A stretch of 34,496 bases of DNA from an uncultured Clostridium sp. (lineage in GTDB: Bacteria > Bacillota > Clostridia > Lachnospirales > Lachnospiraceae): positions 1 to 34,496 of the forward strand of contig CANPMS010000024.1 in NCBI GenBank assembly GCA_947575275.1, read 5' to 3'. Position 1 is the stretch's first letter. Each line of letters begins with the position of its first letter. A program made the translations under genes and the position numbers. A model generated the notes under the pieces. That model worked only from the letters and a program-made list of their open reading frames with translations. It had not been told where the DNA came from and ran no database searches. Of this stretch, positions 15,926 through 26,241 are shown piece after piece.

Positions 15926-15942
15926 TGTAACAGTTTTGTAAC
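15926..15942 (+). promoter_or_regulatory. Candidate WalR (YycF) box
   Basis: Two direct copies of TGTAAC are separated by exactly 5 nt (15926-15931, 15937-15942). This matches the published WalR consensus TGTWAH-N5-TGTWAH. It lies in the 5' leader region of the minus-strand 3D-domain gene, downstream of the promoter I favour. WalR controls the 3D-domain autolysin YocH in Bacillus subtilis, which makes the site plausible. Its orientation is opposite to the gene and a direct link is inferred. Confidence 0.45.
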
Positions 15943-15961
15943 ATATAAGCAACAAATAATT

Positions 15962-15989
15962 ATTTTACATATTTTTCATAATTTGTCAA
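15962..15989 (-). promoter_or_regulatory. Promoter of the 15113-15850 3D-domain gene
   Basis: Read on the minus strand: TTGACA (15989-15984), a 16-bp spacer and TAAAAT (15967-15962), with a start near 15955. This would give a leader of about 105 nt, AT-rich, containing the TGTAAC repeat. Confidence 0.55.
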
Positions 15990-16032
15990 GTGAATGTTAG
16001 CTGGGCAGTTTTATAAGCAGAACTGGGATTAT

Positions 16033-16079
16033 GGCACAAAAAGACGGGTACGACAATATCGTACCCGTCTTTTTGTGCC
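16033..16079 (-). terminator. Terminator of the 16097-16585 3D-domain gene
   Basis: A perfect 21-bp stem (16033-16053 with 16059-16079) encloses a 5-nt loop, with A5/T5 blocks on either side of the GC core. It begins 17 bp beyond the stop of the minus-strand gene, and its symmetry should make it act in both directions. Confidence 0.9.
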
Positions 16080-16096
16080 TGTCTCCATCAGACTAT

Positions 16097-16585
16097 CTAT
16101 TCCACAACGCTGAACACTTCCTGTGTTTTCTTTCCGTGTTCAAGCGCCTCTTCATGGCTGTCATAGAAGATGTCGATATGGTTTCCGTTAACATTGGAAC
16201 CCATATCTTCTACTGTATAGGTCACACCGTCAATCATTAGCTTCGTGCCAATGGGATAGATTGACAAGTCTGCTGAGATCGTATGCCCTGCTCTGGGGAT
16301 TGTGCCTGCATAGGTCAAATTCAAGCCGCTGCAGCATTTTGAACAGCCGCAATAGCCGGTGGTTGTGAACATACCGAGAGAGACACTAGTCTGGTCGTTC
16401 TGTCCGGAAATAACTTCATCTTCCTGCCATTGGGAGATAATATTACCGGTTGCGGCATCAATTACACGGGATTTTGAATCTGTCCCCGAATCGTATTCTT
16501 CTGCCCATGCCCCCATAGTGAAGGACAAAGAACAAAGTGCAGCCATACAAAAGCAAATTATATTTCTGATAATATTTTTCCTCAT
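16097..16585 (-). CDS. Short secreted 3D-domain protein
   Basis: This 162-aa protein has a signal peptide cleaved probably after AWA (28), a polar linker (30-68), and a C-terminal 3D domain (about 69-162). The domain carries Asp105, Asp127 and Asp138 and a cysteine-rich YCGCSKCC segment. It shares the 3D domain with the neighbouring minus-strand gene (TTGYC.C.KC, NGNHIDI, QEVF) but lacks that protein's beta domain; a tandem duplication followed by divergence is likely. GTGAGG lies 11 nt upstream of the start at 16585. The role is probably peptidoglycan-related. Confidence 0.87.
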   Translation of the reverse strand: MRKNIIRNIICFCMAALCSLSFTMGAWAEEYDSGTDSKSRVIDAATGNIISQWQEDEVISGQNDQTSVSLGMFTTTGYCGCSKCCSGLNLTYAGTIPRAGHTISADLSIYPIGTKLMIDGVTYTVEDMGSNVNGNHIDIFYDSHEEALEHGKKTQEVFSVVE

Positions 16586-16631
16586 TTGTCTTATTACCTC
16601 ACATATTAAATATTTTTATAATATTAATTCT

Positions 16632-16659
16632 ATTATATTACAAAAATGTTAAATGTCAA
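16632..16659 (-). promoter_or_regulatory. Promoter of the 16097-16585 3D-domain gene
   Basis: On the minus strand, TTGACA (16659-16654), a 16-bp spacer and TATAAT (16637-16632) are both perfect hexamers. The spacer holds TTTAAC-N5-TGTAAT, one base away from a WalR box. This promoter is divergent from that of hrcA. Confidence 0.7.
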
Positions 16660-16718
16660 GAAATGATGTGAAACAGGAAAAAATATGAAGAAGGAAACAT
16701 GAAAACTGAAAAAATCGC

Positions 16719-16747
16719 TTGACAAATAAATGGCTATAAAGTATATT
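16719..16747 (+). promoter_or_regulatory. Promoter of the hrcA-grpE-dnaK-dnaJ operon
   Basis: TTGACA (16719-16724), a 17-bp spacer and TATATT (16742-16747) place the start close to the first CIRCE arm, the usual arrangement for HrcA repression. Confidence 0.88.
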
Positions 16748-16759
16748 ATTTACAGAATG

Positions 16760-16786
16760 TTAGCACTCCCTGGCAATGAGTGCTAA
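16760..16786 (+). promoter_or_regulatory. CIRCE operator (HrcA binding site)
   Basis: The inverted repeat TTAGCACTC-N9-GAGTGCTAA (16760-16768 and 16778-16786) is a perfect match to the CIRCE consensus. It lies just downstream of the -10 and 22 bp before hrcA. HrcA bound here represses the operon at normal temperature. Confidence 0.98.
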
Positions 16787-16808
16787 CAAACAAAAAGGAG
16801 GAGATTGA

Positions 16809-17846
16809 ATGGAGCTGGATGACCGGAAAGTTACAATATTAAAAGCTATCATTAAGACTTATCTGGAAACCGGTGAACCAGTTGGCTCCAGGACAATTTC
16901 CAAATTTACAGATTTAAAGCTGAGTTCAGCAACAATCCGCAATGAAATGTCGGATTTGGAGGAGATGGGATATATCCAGCAGCCGCATACCTCTGCGGGG
17001 CGCATTCCGTCCGACAAGGGATACCGGTTTTATGTGGATCAGATTATGCAGGAGAAGGAACAGGAGGTTACTGAGGTCAAGGAGCTAATGATCCAGCGTG
17101 TGGACAGGGTAGAGCTGATTTTGAAAAAACTGGCACAGCTGCTTGCCGCAAATACAAATTATGCTGCAATGATAAGCGGACCTCAATATCATCAGAATAA
17201 GCTGAAATTTATTCAGCTTTCCCAGATGGATGAGACAAAGCTTCTGGTAGTTATCGTGGTCGAAGGAAATTTAATTAAGAATGCAATGATAGATATTCCT
17301 TTGGAGATCAGTCAGGAAGAGCTTCTGAATCTGAATATCCTGCTGAACAGTGCGCTGAATGGGCTGACTATTGAGGAAATCAATCTGGATGTTATCAGCC
17401 GCTTAAAGGAGCAGGCAGGAGTCCATAGCAGCGTGGTGGATCTGGTGCTTAACGAGGTTGCGCTGGCTATCCGTGCGGATGATGAAGATTTACAGATTTA
17501 TACCAGCGGCGCCACCAACATCTTTAAATATCCGGAACTTAGTGACGGTGAAAAAGCGAGCCAGCTTATCAGTACGCTGGAGCAGAAGGATAAGCTGCAG
17601 AAACTGATATCAGATGTGAACGAAGCGGAGGGCGGATCTGGAATTCAGGTTTATATTGGTGATGAGACACCCCTTCATACGATGAAGGATTGCAGTGTGG
17701 TGACAGCAAACTACGAATTAGGTGAGGGAATTCATGGGACTATTGGCATTATCGGACCGAAGCGCATGGATTATGAAAGGGTGCTCTCTACCCTGAAGCA
17801 TCTGATGAAGCAGCTTGATGCCACATTTAAAAACGAGGAAAGGTGA
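16809..17846 (+). CDS. hrcA: Heat-inducible transcription repressor HrcA
   Basis: HrcA is the CIRCE-binding repressor of class I heat-shock genes, folded with help from GroEL. The 345-aa protein has an N-terminal winged helix (about 1-75, with GEPVGSRTI and SSATIRNEMSDLEEMGYI), followed by the GAF-like domain and inserted dimerisation domain. Length is typical. ATG 16809 follows AAGGAGGAG. It is first in the operon and therefore autoregulated. The stop overlaps a possible GTG for grpE. Confidence 0.97.
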   Translation: MELDDRKVTILKAIIKTYLETGEPVGSRTISKFTDLKLSSATIRNEMSDLEEMGYIQQPHTSAGRIPSDKGYRFYVDQIMQEKEQEVTEVKELMIQRVDRVELILKKLAQLLAANTNYAAMISGPQYHQNKLKFIQLSQMDETKLLVVIVVEGNLIKNAMIDIPLEISQEELLNLNILLNSALNGLTIEEINLDVISRLKEQAGVHSSVVDLVLNEVALAIRADDEDLQIYTSGATNIFKYPELSDGEKASQLISTLEQKDKLQKLISDVNEAEGGSGIQVYIGDETPLHTMKDCSVVTANYELGEGIHGTIGIIGPKRMDYERVLSTLKHLMKQLDATFKNEER

Positions 17847-17851
17847 TAGCC

Positions 17852-20370
<2,519 letters not shown>

Positions 20371-20397
20371 AGAACAGTCAGAGAGCAGGGGACCATC

Positions 20398-21537
20398 ATG
20401 GCGGAGAATAAGAGAGATTATTATGAGGTCTTAGGCGTTCCGAAAAATGCGGATGACGCCGCCTTGAAAAAAGCATATCGTGTCCTTGCAAAAAAGTATC
20501 ACCCGGATAGTAATCCGGGTGATACGGAGGCAGAGAAGAAATTTAAGGAGGCATCGGAAGCATACAGTGTCCTCAGTGACCCGGATAAGCGCAGGCAGTA
20601 TGACCAGTTTGGTCATGCTGCTTTTGAAGGGGGAGCAGGAGGCGGCTTTGGCGGCTTTGATTTCAGCGGCGCGGATATGGGAGATATTTTCGGAGATATT
20701 TTCGGGGACATTTTTGGCGGCGGGAGAAGCAGAAGCAGCCAGTACAATGGTCCTATGCGTGGTGCAAACGTACGGACCGCAATCCGTATCACGTTTGATG
20801 AGGCAGTGTTCGGTTGTGAAAGGGAGATTGAGATTAACTTTAAGGAGGAGTGCGCAAAGTGCCACGGCACCGGCGCAAAACCCGGCAGCAGCCCTGAGAC
20901 CTGTAAGAAATGCGGAGGCAAGGGTAAGGTTATTTATACCCAGCAATCCTTCTTTGGACAGATACAGAATGTTCAGACTTGTCCGGATTGTGGAGGTAAG
21001 GGTACAGTAATCAAAGAAAAATGTTCCGATTGCTATGGTACCGGTTATATAACACGGAAAAAGAAATTTAAGGTTACAATCCCTGCAGGAATCGACAATG
21101 GTCAGAGTGTACGCTGCGCAGAGGGCGGTGAGCCGGGAGTAAATGGTGGTGAGAGGGGTGACTTACTGGTAGAGGTAGTGGTATCTCAACATCCTGTGTT
21201 TAAGAGGCAGGATACCAGCATCTTTTCCACTGTTCCTGTTTCCTTTGCCACGGCGGCTTTAGGCGGTCCTATCCGCATTAAAACTGTGGACGGAGAGGTA
21301 GAATACGAAGTGAAATCCGGAACACAGACTGACACCAGGGTACGTCTGAAAGGGAAGGGTGTTCCATCTCTGCGAAACCGTAATGTGCGGGGGGATCATT
21401 ATGTAACATTGGTTGTCCAGGTACCTGAACGCATGACAGAAGCGCAGAAGGAAGCTTTGAGGAATTTTGACGCGGCAATGAAGGGTGAGACATCCGAAAG
21501 CGGAGAGAAGCCTAAGAAAAAAGGATTATTTAAATAG
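20398..21537 (+). CDS. dnaJ: Co-chaperone DnaJ (Hsp40)
   Basis: DnaJ delivers substrates and stimulates DnaK ATPase. The 379-aa type I protein has a J-domain with HPD (35-37), a Gly/Phe region (about 72-115, with repeated GDIFGDIF), four CxxCxGxG zinc motifs (about 143-215), and the C-terminal substrate-binding domains. ATG 20398 is preceded by AGGGGA, 27 bp after dnaK. A strong terminator follows. Confidence 0.98.
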   Translation: MAENKRDYYEVLGVPKNADDAALKKAYRVLAKKYHPDSNPGDTEAEKKFKEASEAYSVLSDPDKRRQYDQFGHAAFEGGAGGGFGGFDFSGADMGDIFGDIFGDIFGGGRSRSSQYNGPMRGANVRTAIRITFDEAVFGCEREIEINFKEECAKCHGTGAKPGSSPETCKKCGGKGKVIYTQQSFFGQIQNVQTCPDCGGKGTVIKEKCSDCYGTGYITRKKKFKVTIPAGIDNGQSVRCAEGGEPGVNGGERGDLLVEVVVSQHPVFKRQDTSIFSTVPVSFATAALGGPIRIKTVDGEVEYEVKSGTQTDTRVRLKGKGVPSLRNRNVRGDHYVTLVVQVPERMTEAQKEALRNFDAAMKGETSESGEKPKKKGLFK

Positions 21538-21558
21538 ATGCAATGTAACTGATAAGAT

Positions 21559-21606
21559 AACCAAAAAACCGCTGCGTGAAAGTTGACACGCAGCGGTTTT
21601 TTGGTT
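21559..21606 (+). terminator. Intrinsic terminator of the dnaK operon
   Basis: A 20-bp perfect stem (21559-21578 with 21587-21606) has an 8-nt loop, a GC-rich upper half and A6/T6 lower half. It can act in both orientations. Confidence 0.95.
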
Positions 21607-21649
21607 GCAACCCTAGTTTTAAGGTTTTTTGAAAATGCTCTCATCCCTC

Positions 21650-21736
21650 AATGGAAAACATAGCGTGTGTGATGGAGTGTAATGCATCAAGGGATTTCGT
21701 AAGTGTCTTGATATATTGTTTGCTATGTTTTCTGTT
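21650..21736. other. Unexplained long stem structure in the dnaJ-rnfC intergenic region
   Basis: Positions 21650-21664 pair with 21722-21736 over 15 positions (two G-U). An inner helix forms between about 21679-21691 and 21706-21719 with a mismatch. No coding frame, T-tract or known riboswitch core is evident. The rest of 21607-22012 is AT-rich, apart from the rnf promoter, and I see no gene in it. Confidence 0.45.
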
Positions 21737-21914
21737 TTGGAATTTGATGTTTTTCATCCGTTCAATATGTTAATGCAGTGAGAATAGATTTTATTGCAAT
21801 AATTTAAAAAATTTTTTCAAAGTGAATAATCAAGGAATAGGTTAAAGAAGTTTGAGATTTGATTTTTTTGGAGATATATCCATGTATTATATTGTATACA
21901 GTATAAAAAGAGAA

Positions 21915-21943
21915 TTGTCTCGTTTGTTCCGTTATGTTATAAT
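21915..21943 (+). promoter_or_regulatory. Promoter of the rnf operon
   Basis: TTGTCT (21915-21920), a 17-bp spacer and TATAAT (21938-21943) predict a start near 21950, about 63 nt before rnfC. An imperfect inverted repeat (21915-21927 with 21945-21957) encloses the -10. A TGTATACA palindrome lies just upstream at about 21893-21900. Confidence 0.65.
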
Positions 21944-22012
21944 GACAACGAGGACAAATGAGAGATTTTGTCGAATAGAAGTTGAAAACGTATAGAAAGA
22001 GGGGAAAGGTTG

Positions 22013-23350
22013 ATGGGATTGGCTACATTTAAAGGCGGCGTTCACCCGTATGAAGGGAAAGAACTGTCCGAGAACAAGCCGGTACAGGTCCTGATGCCGA
22101 GGGGGGAGATGGTTTATCCGATGTCTCAGCATATCGGCGCTCCTGCCACAGTGCTGGTGGCAAAGGGGGACAGGGTTCTGGCAGGTCAGAAAATTGGTGA
22201 AGCAAACGGTTTCATTTCTGCGAATGTCATCTGCTCCGTCTCCGGCACTGTGAAGGCGATTGAGCCAAGGCGTGTGGCGAGCGGCGATATGGTGGAATCT
22301 GTCATTGTGGAGAATGATGGAGAATATGCTTCGGTGGAGGGGATGGGAGCAGAGCGCGATCCGGCAAAGCTTTCCAAGCAGGAAATTCGTGATATTGTGA
22401 AAGAGGCCGGCATTGTTGGCCTTGGAGGCGCAGGTTTTCCGACCCATGTAAAACTGACTCCTAAGGACGATAATGCGATTGAATACATCCTTGTTAATGG
22501 GGCGGAGTGTGAGCCTTACCTGACCAGTGACTACCGCATTATGATGGAGGAACCGGAGAAGGTCGTGGGAGGCTTAAAGGTTGTGCTTCAACTGTTTGAC
22601 AATGCCAGGGGCGTGATTGGCATTGAGGACAACAAGCCGGAAGCAATCAGGAAAATGACGGAGCTTGTGAAGGATGAACCCCGCATTGAGGTATGCCCGC
22701 TTAAGACGAAGTATCCCCAGGGCGGTGAGCGTTCTCTGATTTATGCAGTTACCGGGCGCAAGGTGAATTCTTCTATGCTTCCTGCCGATGTGGGCTGCAT
22801 TGTGGACAATGTTGACACAGTGTGTGCAATTTATAGGGCAGTCTGCAAATCAACCCCTCTGATGCGCCGCATTGTGACTGTGACCGGAGATGCAATTACA
22901 AATCCTCAGAATTTTGAAGTGAAGATAGGAACCAATATGACGGAGCTGGTGGAAGCGGCAGGCGGATTTAAGGGAGATCCTGAGAAGCTGATTGCCGGCG
23001 GACCGATGATGGGAATGGCGTTGTTCAGCCTGGATATTCCGGTGACTAAGACGAATTCCGCACTGCTGTGCATGTCCAAGGACCAGGTTGCTGCCAATGA
23101 GACGACGCCGTGTATTCGCTGTGGAAGGTGCGTTACGGTATGTCCCAGCAATCTGATTCCGCAGAAGATGATGAAGGCATCCTTAAAGGGCGACTGTGAA
23201 GCGTTTGAGCGGCTGAACGGTATGGAGTGTGTGGAGTGCGGAAGCTGCGCGTTTGTCTGCCCGGCAAAGATCCCGCTGACACAGGGCTTCAAGGAGATGC
23301 GTAAGACAGTAGCAAATAACCGTAGAAAAAAAGCACAAGGGGGAAAATAA
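22013..23350 (+). CDS. rnfC: Rnf complex subunit RnfC
   Basis: RnfC is the NADH-side peripheral subunit of the ferredoxin:NAD+ oxidoreductase. The 445-aa protein has an N-terminal barrel-sandwich domain, the nucleotide loop GLGGAGFPTHVK (137-148), and the flavin region NGAECEPYLTSDYR (162-175). Two C-terminal [4Fe-4S] motifs use Cys367/370/373/377 and Cys406/409/412/416. ATG 22013 is preferred, 8 nt after GAGGGG. A TTG one codon earlier is also possible. It is first of rnfCDGEAB, the usual clostridial order. Confidence 0.97.
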   Translation: MGLATFKGGVHPYEGKELSENKPVQVLMPRGEMVYPMSQHIGAPATVLVAKGDRVLAGQKIGEANGFISANVICSVSGTVKAIEPRRVASGDMVESVIVENDGEYASVEGMGAERDPAKLSKQEIRDIVKEAGIVGLGGAGFPTHVKLTPKDDNAIEYILVNGAECEPYLTSDYRIMMEEPEKVVGGLKVVLQLFDNARGVIGIEDNKPEAIRKMTELVKDEPRIEVCPLKTKYPQGGERSLIYAVTGRKVNSSMLPADVGCIVDNVDTVCAIYRAVCKSTPLMRRIVTVTGDAITNPQNFEVKIGTNMTELVEAAGGFKGDPEKLIAGGPMMGMALFSLDIPVTKTNSALLCMSKDQVAANETTPCIRCGRCVTVCPSNLIPQKMMKASLKGDCEAFERLNGMECVECGSCAFVCPAKIPLTQGFKEMRKTVANNRRKKAQGGK

Positions 23351-23353
23351 ACG

Positions 23354-24283
23354 ATGAATAAATTATTGAATGTATCCGCGTCCCCGCATGTGCGGAGTCA
23401 GGACACCACACAGAGTATTATGCTGGATGTGGCAGTTGCCATGCTTCCGGCGGCGGCATTCGGCGTATTCCAGTTTGGCGCTCATGCGCTTCTGGTGCTG
23501 GCAGTGACGATTTTTGCCTGTGTGGTAAGTGAATATCTGTTTGAAAAGTTTTTAGATAAGCCTGTTACTATATATGATTTCAGCGCAGTGGTTACCGGCA
23601 TGATTCTGGCGCTTAATATGCCCGCCAATATTCCTGTGTGGATTCCGGCTCTTGGCGGTGTGTTTGCGATTGTTATTGTAAAGCAGCTTTACGGCGGTCT
23701 GGGTCAGAACTTTATGAACCCGGCGCTTGCTGCCAGATGTTTCCTGCTGATTTCCTTTGCAGGTCAGATGTCTTCCTTCACTCTGGATGGCTGGAGCGGA
23801 GCAACTCCGCTGGCCGTAATAAAGGAAGGAAGAAGCGTGGATCTGGCGACGATGTTTATCGGTAAGATTCCAGGAACCATCGGAGAAGTGTCCGTAATTG
23901 CTCTGTTGATTGGTGCGGCGTACCTAGTAATCAGGAAGGTGATTTCCCTGAGGATTCCTGCTACATATATTCTGACGGTAGCAGTATTTGCGTTTATCTT
24001 CGGAAAACAGGATTTCAATTATGTTTTGGCGCATATTTTTGGCGGCGGCCTGATTTTCGGTGCATTCTTTATGGCGACGGATTATGCCACCAGCCCCATA
24101 ACACCAGTTGGGCAGATTCTGTTCGGTATTCTGCTGGGTGTGCTGACCGGGCTGTTCCGTCTGTTCGGCGGGTCTGCAGAGGGTGTGTCCTATGCAATTA
24201 TTCTCGGGAATCTCCTTGTTCCGCTGATTGAGAAGGCAACTCTTCCCAAAGCATTTGGAAAGGGGGTAAGCAATAATGAATAA
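23354..24283 (+). CDS. rnfD: Rnf complex subunit RnfD
   Basis: This membrane subunit, 309 aa with about eight or more hydrophobic helices, carries covalent FMN. The acceptor is Thr151 in the SGAT motif (GWSGATPLA). The family segment GGLGQNFMNPALAARCFL (114-131) is present. ATG 23354 lies 3 bp after rnfC with AAGGGGGA upstream. Its 3' end overlaps rnfG by 8 bp. Confidence 0.97.
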   Translation: MNKLLNVSASPHVRSQDTTQSIMLDVAVAMLPAAAFGVFQFGAHALLVLAVTIFACVVSEYLFEKFLDKPVTIYDFSAVVTGMILALNMPANIPVWIPALGGVFAIVIVKQLYGGLGQNFMNPALAARCFLLISFAGQMSSFTLDGWSGATPLAVIKEGRSVDLATMFIGKIPGTIGEVSVIALLIGAAYLVIRKVISLRIPATYILTVAVFAFIFGKQDFNYVLAHIFGGGLIFGAFFMATDYATSPITPVGQILFGILLGVLTGLFRLFGGSAEGVSYAIILGNLLVPLIEKATLPKAFGKGVSNNE

Positions 24284-24884
24284 ATTAGGATTTATAAAAG
24301 ATGCCCTGATTCTGTTTGCAATTACGCTGGTTTCCGGTGCAGCGCTCGGCGGTGTTTATGAGATTACAAAGGCTCCGATTGCTGCTGCTGAGATGGCGGC
24401 AAAGGCGGAAGCGTACCGTACGGTTCTGCCGGATGCAGCGGAGTTTAAAGATGATTTGGGCGATAAGCTGGAGGCAGCAAATTCGGAGGTTGCAGACCTT
24501 GGATATGGGAATGTGACCGTGGATGAGGCGGTGACCGGCGTTGATGCGTCCGGAGCGGCTGTAGGCTATGTGGTGACTGCCACCTCCAAGGATGGTTACG
24601 GCGGCGCGATTACTGTGTCGGTGGGCTTCAAGGAAGACGGCACGGTGAGCAATATTGAGTTTTTGGCACTTTCCGAGACAGCGGGTCTTGGCATGAATGC
24701 GTCTCAGCCAGAGTGGAAGGGACAGTACACAGGCAAGAATGTAGATTCCTTCACCGTGACAAAGAATGGTGCAGCCGCAGATAATGAAATTGATGCCATT
24801 AGCGGTGCAACGATTACGTCCAATGCGGTGACAGGCGCGGTCAACGGGGCAGTTTATTTTGTAAAAAACTGCCTGGCACAGTAG
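24276..24884 (+). CDS. rnfG: Rnf complex subunit RnfG
   Basis: This 202-aa subunit has one N-terminal membrane anchor (about 9-28) and an extracytoplasmic FMN-binding domain. FMN attaches through a phosphoester to Thr179 in SGATITSNAV. ETAGLGMNA (134-142) is the usual family signature before the flavin site. The start overlaps the end of rnfD and has AAAGGGGGT upstream. Confidence 0.96.
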   Translation: MNKLGFIKDALILFAITLVSGAALGGVYEITKAPIAAAEMAAKAEAYRTVLPDAAEFKDDLGDKLEAANSEVADLGYGNVTVDEAVTGVDASGAAVGYVVTATSKDGYGGAITVSVGFKEDGTVSNIEFLALSETAGLGMNASQPEWKGQYTGKNVDSFTVTKNGAAADNEIDAISGATITSNAVTGAVNGAVYFVKNCLAQ

Positions 24885-24897
24885 GAGGTGGGAATTC

Positions 24898-25614
24898 ATG
24901 AATAAATATCTGGAACGCTTATATAACGGTATCATTAAAGAGAACCCGACCTTCGTTTTGATGCTTGGTATGTGTCCGACCCTGGCAATTACCAGCACGG
25001 CAATCAATGGTGTGGGCATGGGACTGTCGACCATGGCGGTTTTGGTGTTCTCGAACCTGATTATTTCTGCGCTGCGTAAGATTATCCCGGATCGTGTCCG
25101 CATCCCGGCATATATCGTAATCGTAGCGTCTCTGGTAACTATGGTTCAGCTTCTTTTAAAGGCTTATATTCCAAGTCTTGATAAGTCTCTGGGTGTTTTT
25201 ATCCCGTTAATCGTGGTAAACTGTATTATCCTTGGCCGCGCGGAATCTTACGCTGCGAAGAATGGCGTGGTGGAATCTGTATTTGACGGTATCGGAATGG
25301 GGCTTGGATTTACGTTAGGTCTTACCTGTATCGCGATTGTCCGTGAAATTGTGGGAGGCGGTTCTATATTCGGTATGGAGTTTATTCCGGAAGATTTCCG
25401 CGTAACTATTTTCCAGCTTGCTCCCGGTGCATTTTTTGTGCTGGCAGGGCTTACGGCTTTGCAAAACAAGTTTAAGGCTCCGTCTGCCACAAATGGCTCT
25501 AAACCTCAGTCAGAGCTCGCCTGCGGCGGTGACTGTCTGCATTGTACCGGTTCTGCCTGTGCGTCTAACCATGAGGCGCTGGAAAGTGAATATGGAAGAG
25601 GAGGGGCCAGATAA
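24898..25614 (+). CDS. rnfE: Rnf complex subunit RnfE with a cysteine-rich C-terminal tail
   Basis: RnfE is an integral membrane subunit (238 aa, about six helices) that, with RnfA, forms the core carrying the membrane-embedded iron-sulfur site. Family motifs include NPTFVLMLGMCPTLAIT and FIPLIVVNCIILGRAE (101-116), each with a Cys. After the last helix (about 189) there is a hydrophilic tail of about 50 residues. It contains Cys209, Cys213, Cys216 and Cys221 (C-x3-C-x2-C-x4-C), beyond the core needed for the family. AGGAGGT precedes ATG 24898. The stop touches the ATG of rnfA. Confidence 0.96.
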   Translation: MNKYLERLYNGIIKENPTFVLMLGMCPTLAITSTAINGVGMGLSTMAVLVFSNLIISALRKIIPDRVRIPAYIVIVASLVTMVQLLLKAYIPSLDKSLGVFIPLIVVNCIILGRAESYAAKNGVVESVFDGIGMGLGFTLGLTCIAIVREIVGGGSIFGMEFIPEDFRVTIFQLAPGAFFVLAGLTALQNKFKAPSATNGSKPQSELACGGDCLHCTGSACASNHEALESEYGRGGAR

Positions 25615-26226
25615 ATGATAGGATTGATGATAGCATCAATGACAGAGTCAATGATAGAATTAATTTTAGTAATAATAGGCGCAGCGCTGGTGAATAACAT
25701 TATTCTGAGCCAATTTCAGGGAGTCTGTCCGTTTCTTGGCGTATCTAAGAAGGTTGACACCTCTCTTGGCATGGGTGGCGCGGTAATCTTTGTTATTACT
25801 CTTGCATCCATTGTGACCAGCCTGGTTTACAGCTTTGTTCTGGTTCCGCTTAATAAGACGTATCTCCAGACAATCGCGTTTATTCTGGTGATTGCGGCGT
25901 TGGTGCAGCTGGTGGAGATGTTTTTAAAGAAAAATGTGCCGTCTCTGTATCAGGCGCTTGGTGTATTCCTGCCTCTGATTACCACCAACTGCGCAGTATT
26001 GGGTTCTGCTCTGATCAATGTTCAGAAGGAATATAATTTTATTTTCAGTGTGGTAAATGGTTTTGGTACGGCAGTAGGTTTTACGATTGCAATTGTGTTG
26101 CTGGCAAGTATCCGTGAAAGTATTGAGGATAACGATATACCATACAATTTCAAGGGGTCGCCCATCGTGCTGATCACCTCGGGACTGATGGCAATTGCTT
26201 TCATGGGCTTTTCCGGCCTGATTTAA
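25615..26226 (+). CDS. rnfA: Rnf complex subunit RnfA
   Basis: RnfA is an integral membrane subunit (203 aa, six helices), homologous to RnfE. It shows GAALVNNIILSQFQGVCPFLGVSKK (read in two parts, about 22-46) and PLITTNCAVLGSAL, with the paired Cys that ligate the membrane iron-sulfur cluster in solved Rnf structures. I chose ATG 25615, directly after the rnfE stop, with GAGGAGGGG about 10 nt upstream. Three in-frame ATGs follow (25627, 25639, 25651), and 25651 would give the more usual short N-terminus. Confidence 0.95.
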   Translation: MIGLMIASMTESMIELILVIIGAALVNNIILSQFQGVCPFLGVSKKVDTSLGMGGAVIFVITLASIVTSLVYSFVLVPLNKTYLQTIAFILVIAALVQLVEMFLKKNVPSLYQALGVFLPLITTNCAVLGSALINVQKEYNFIFSVVNGFGTAVGFTIAIVLLASIRESIEDNDIPYNFKGSPIVLITSGLMAIAFMGFSGLI

Positions 26227-26241
26227 GGGAGGTAGCGTAAG

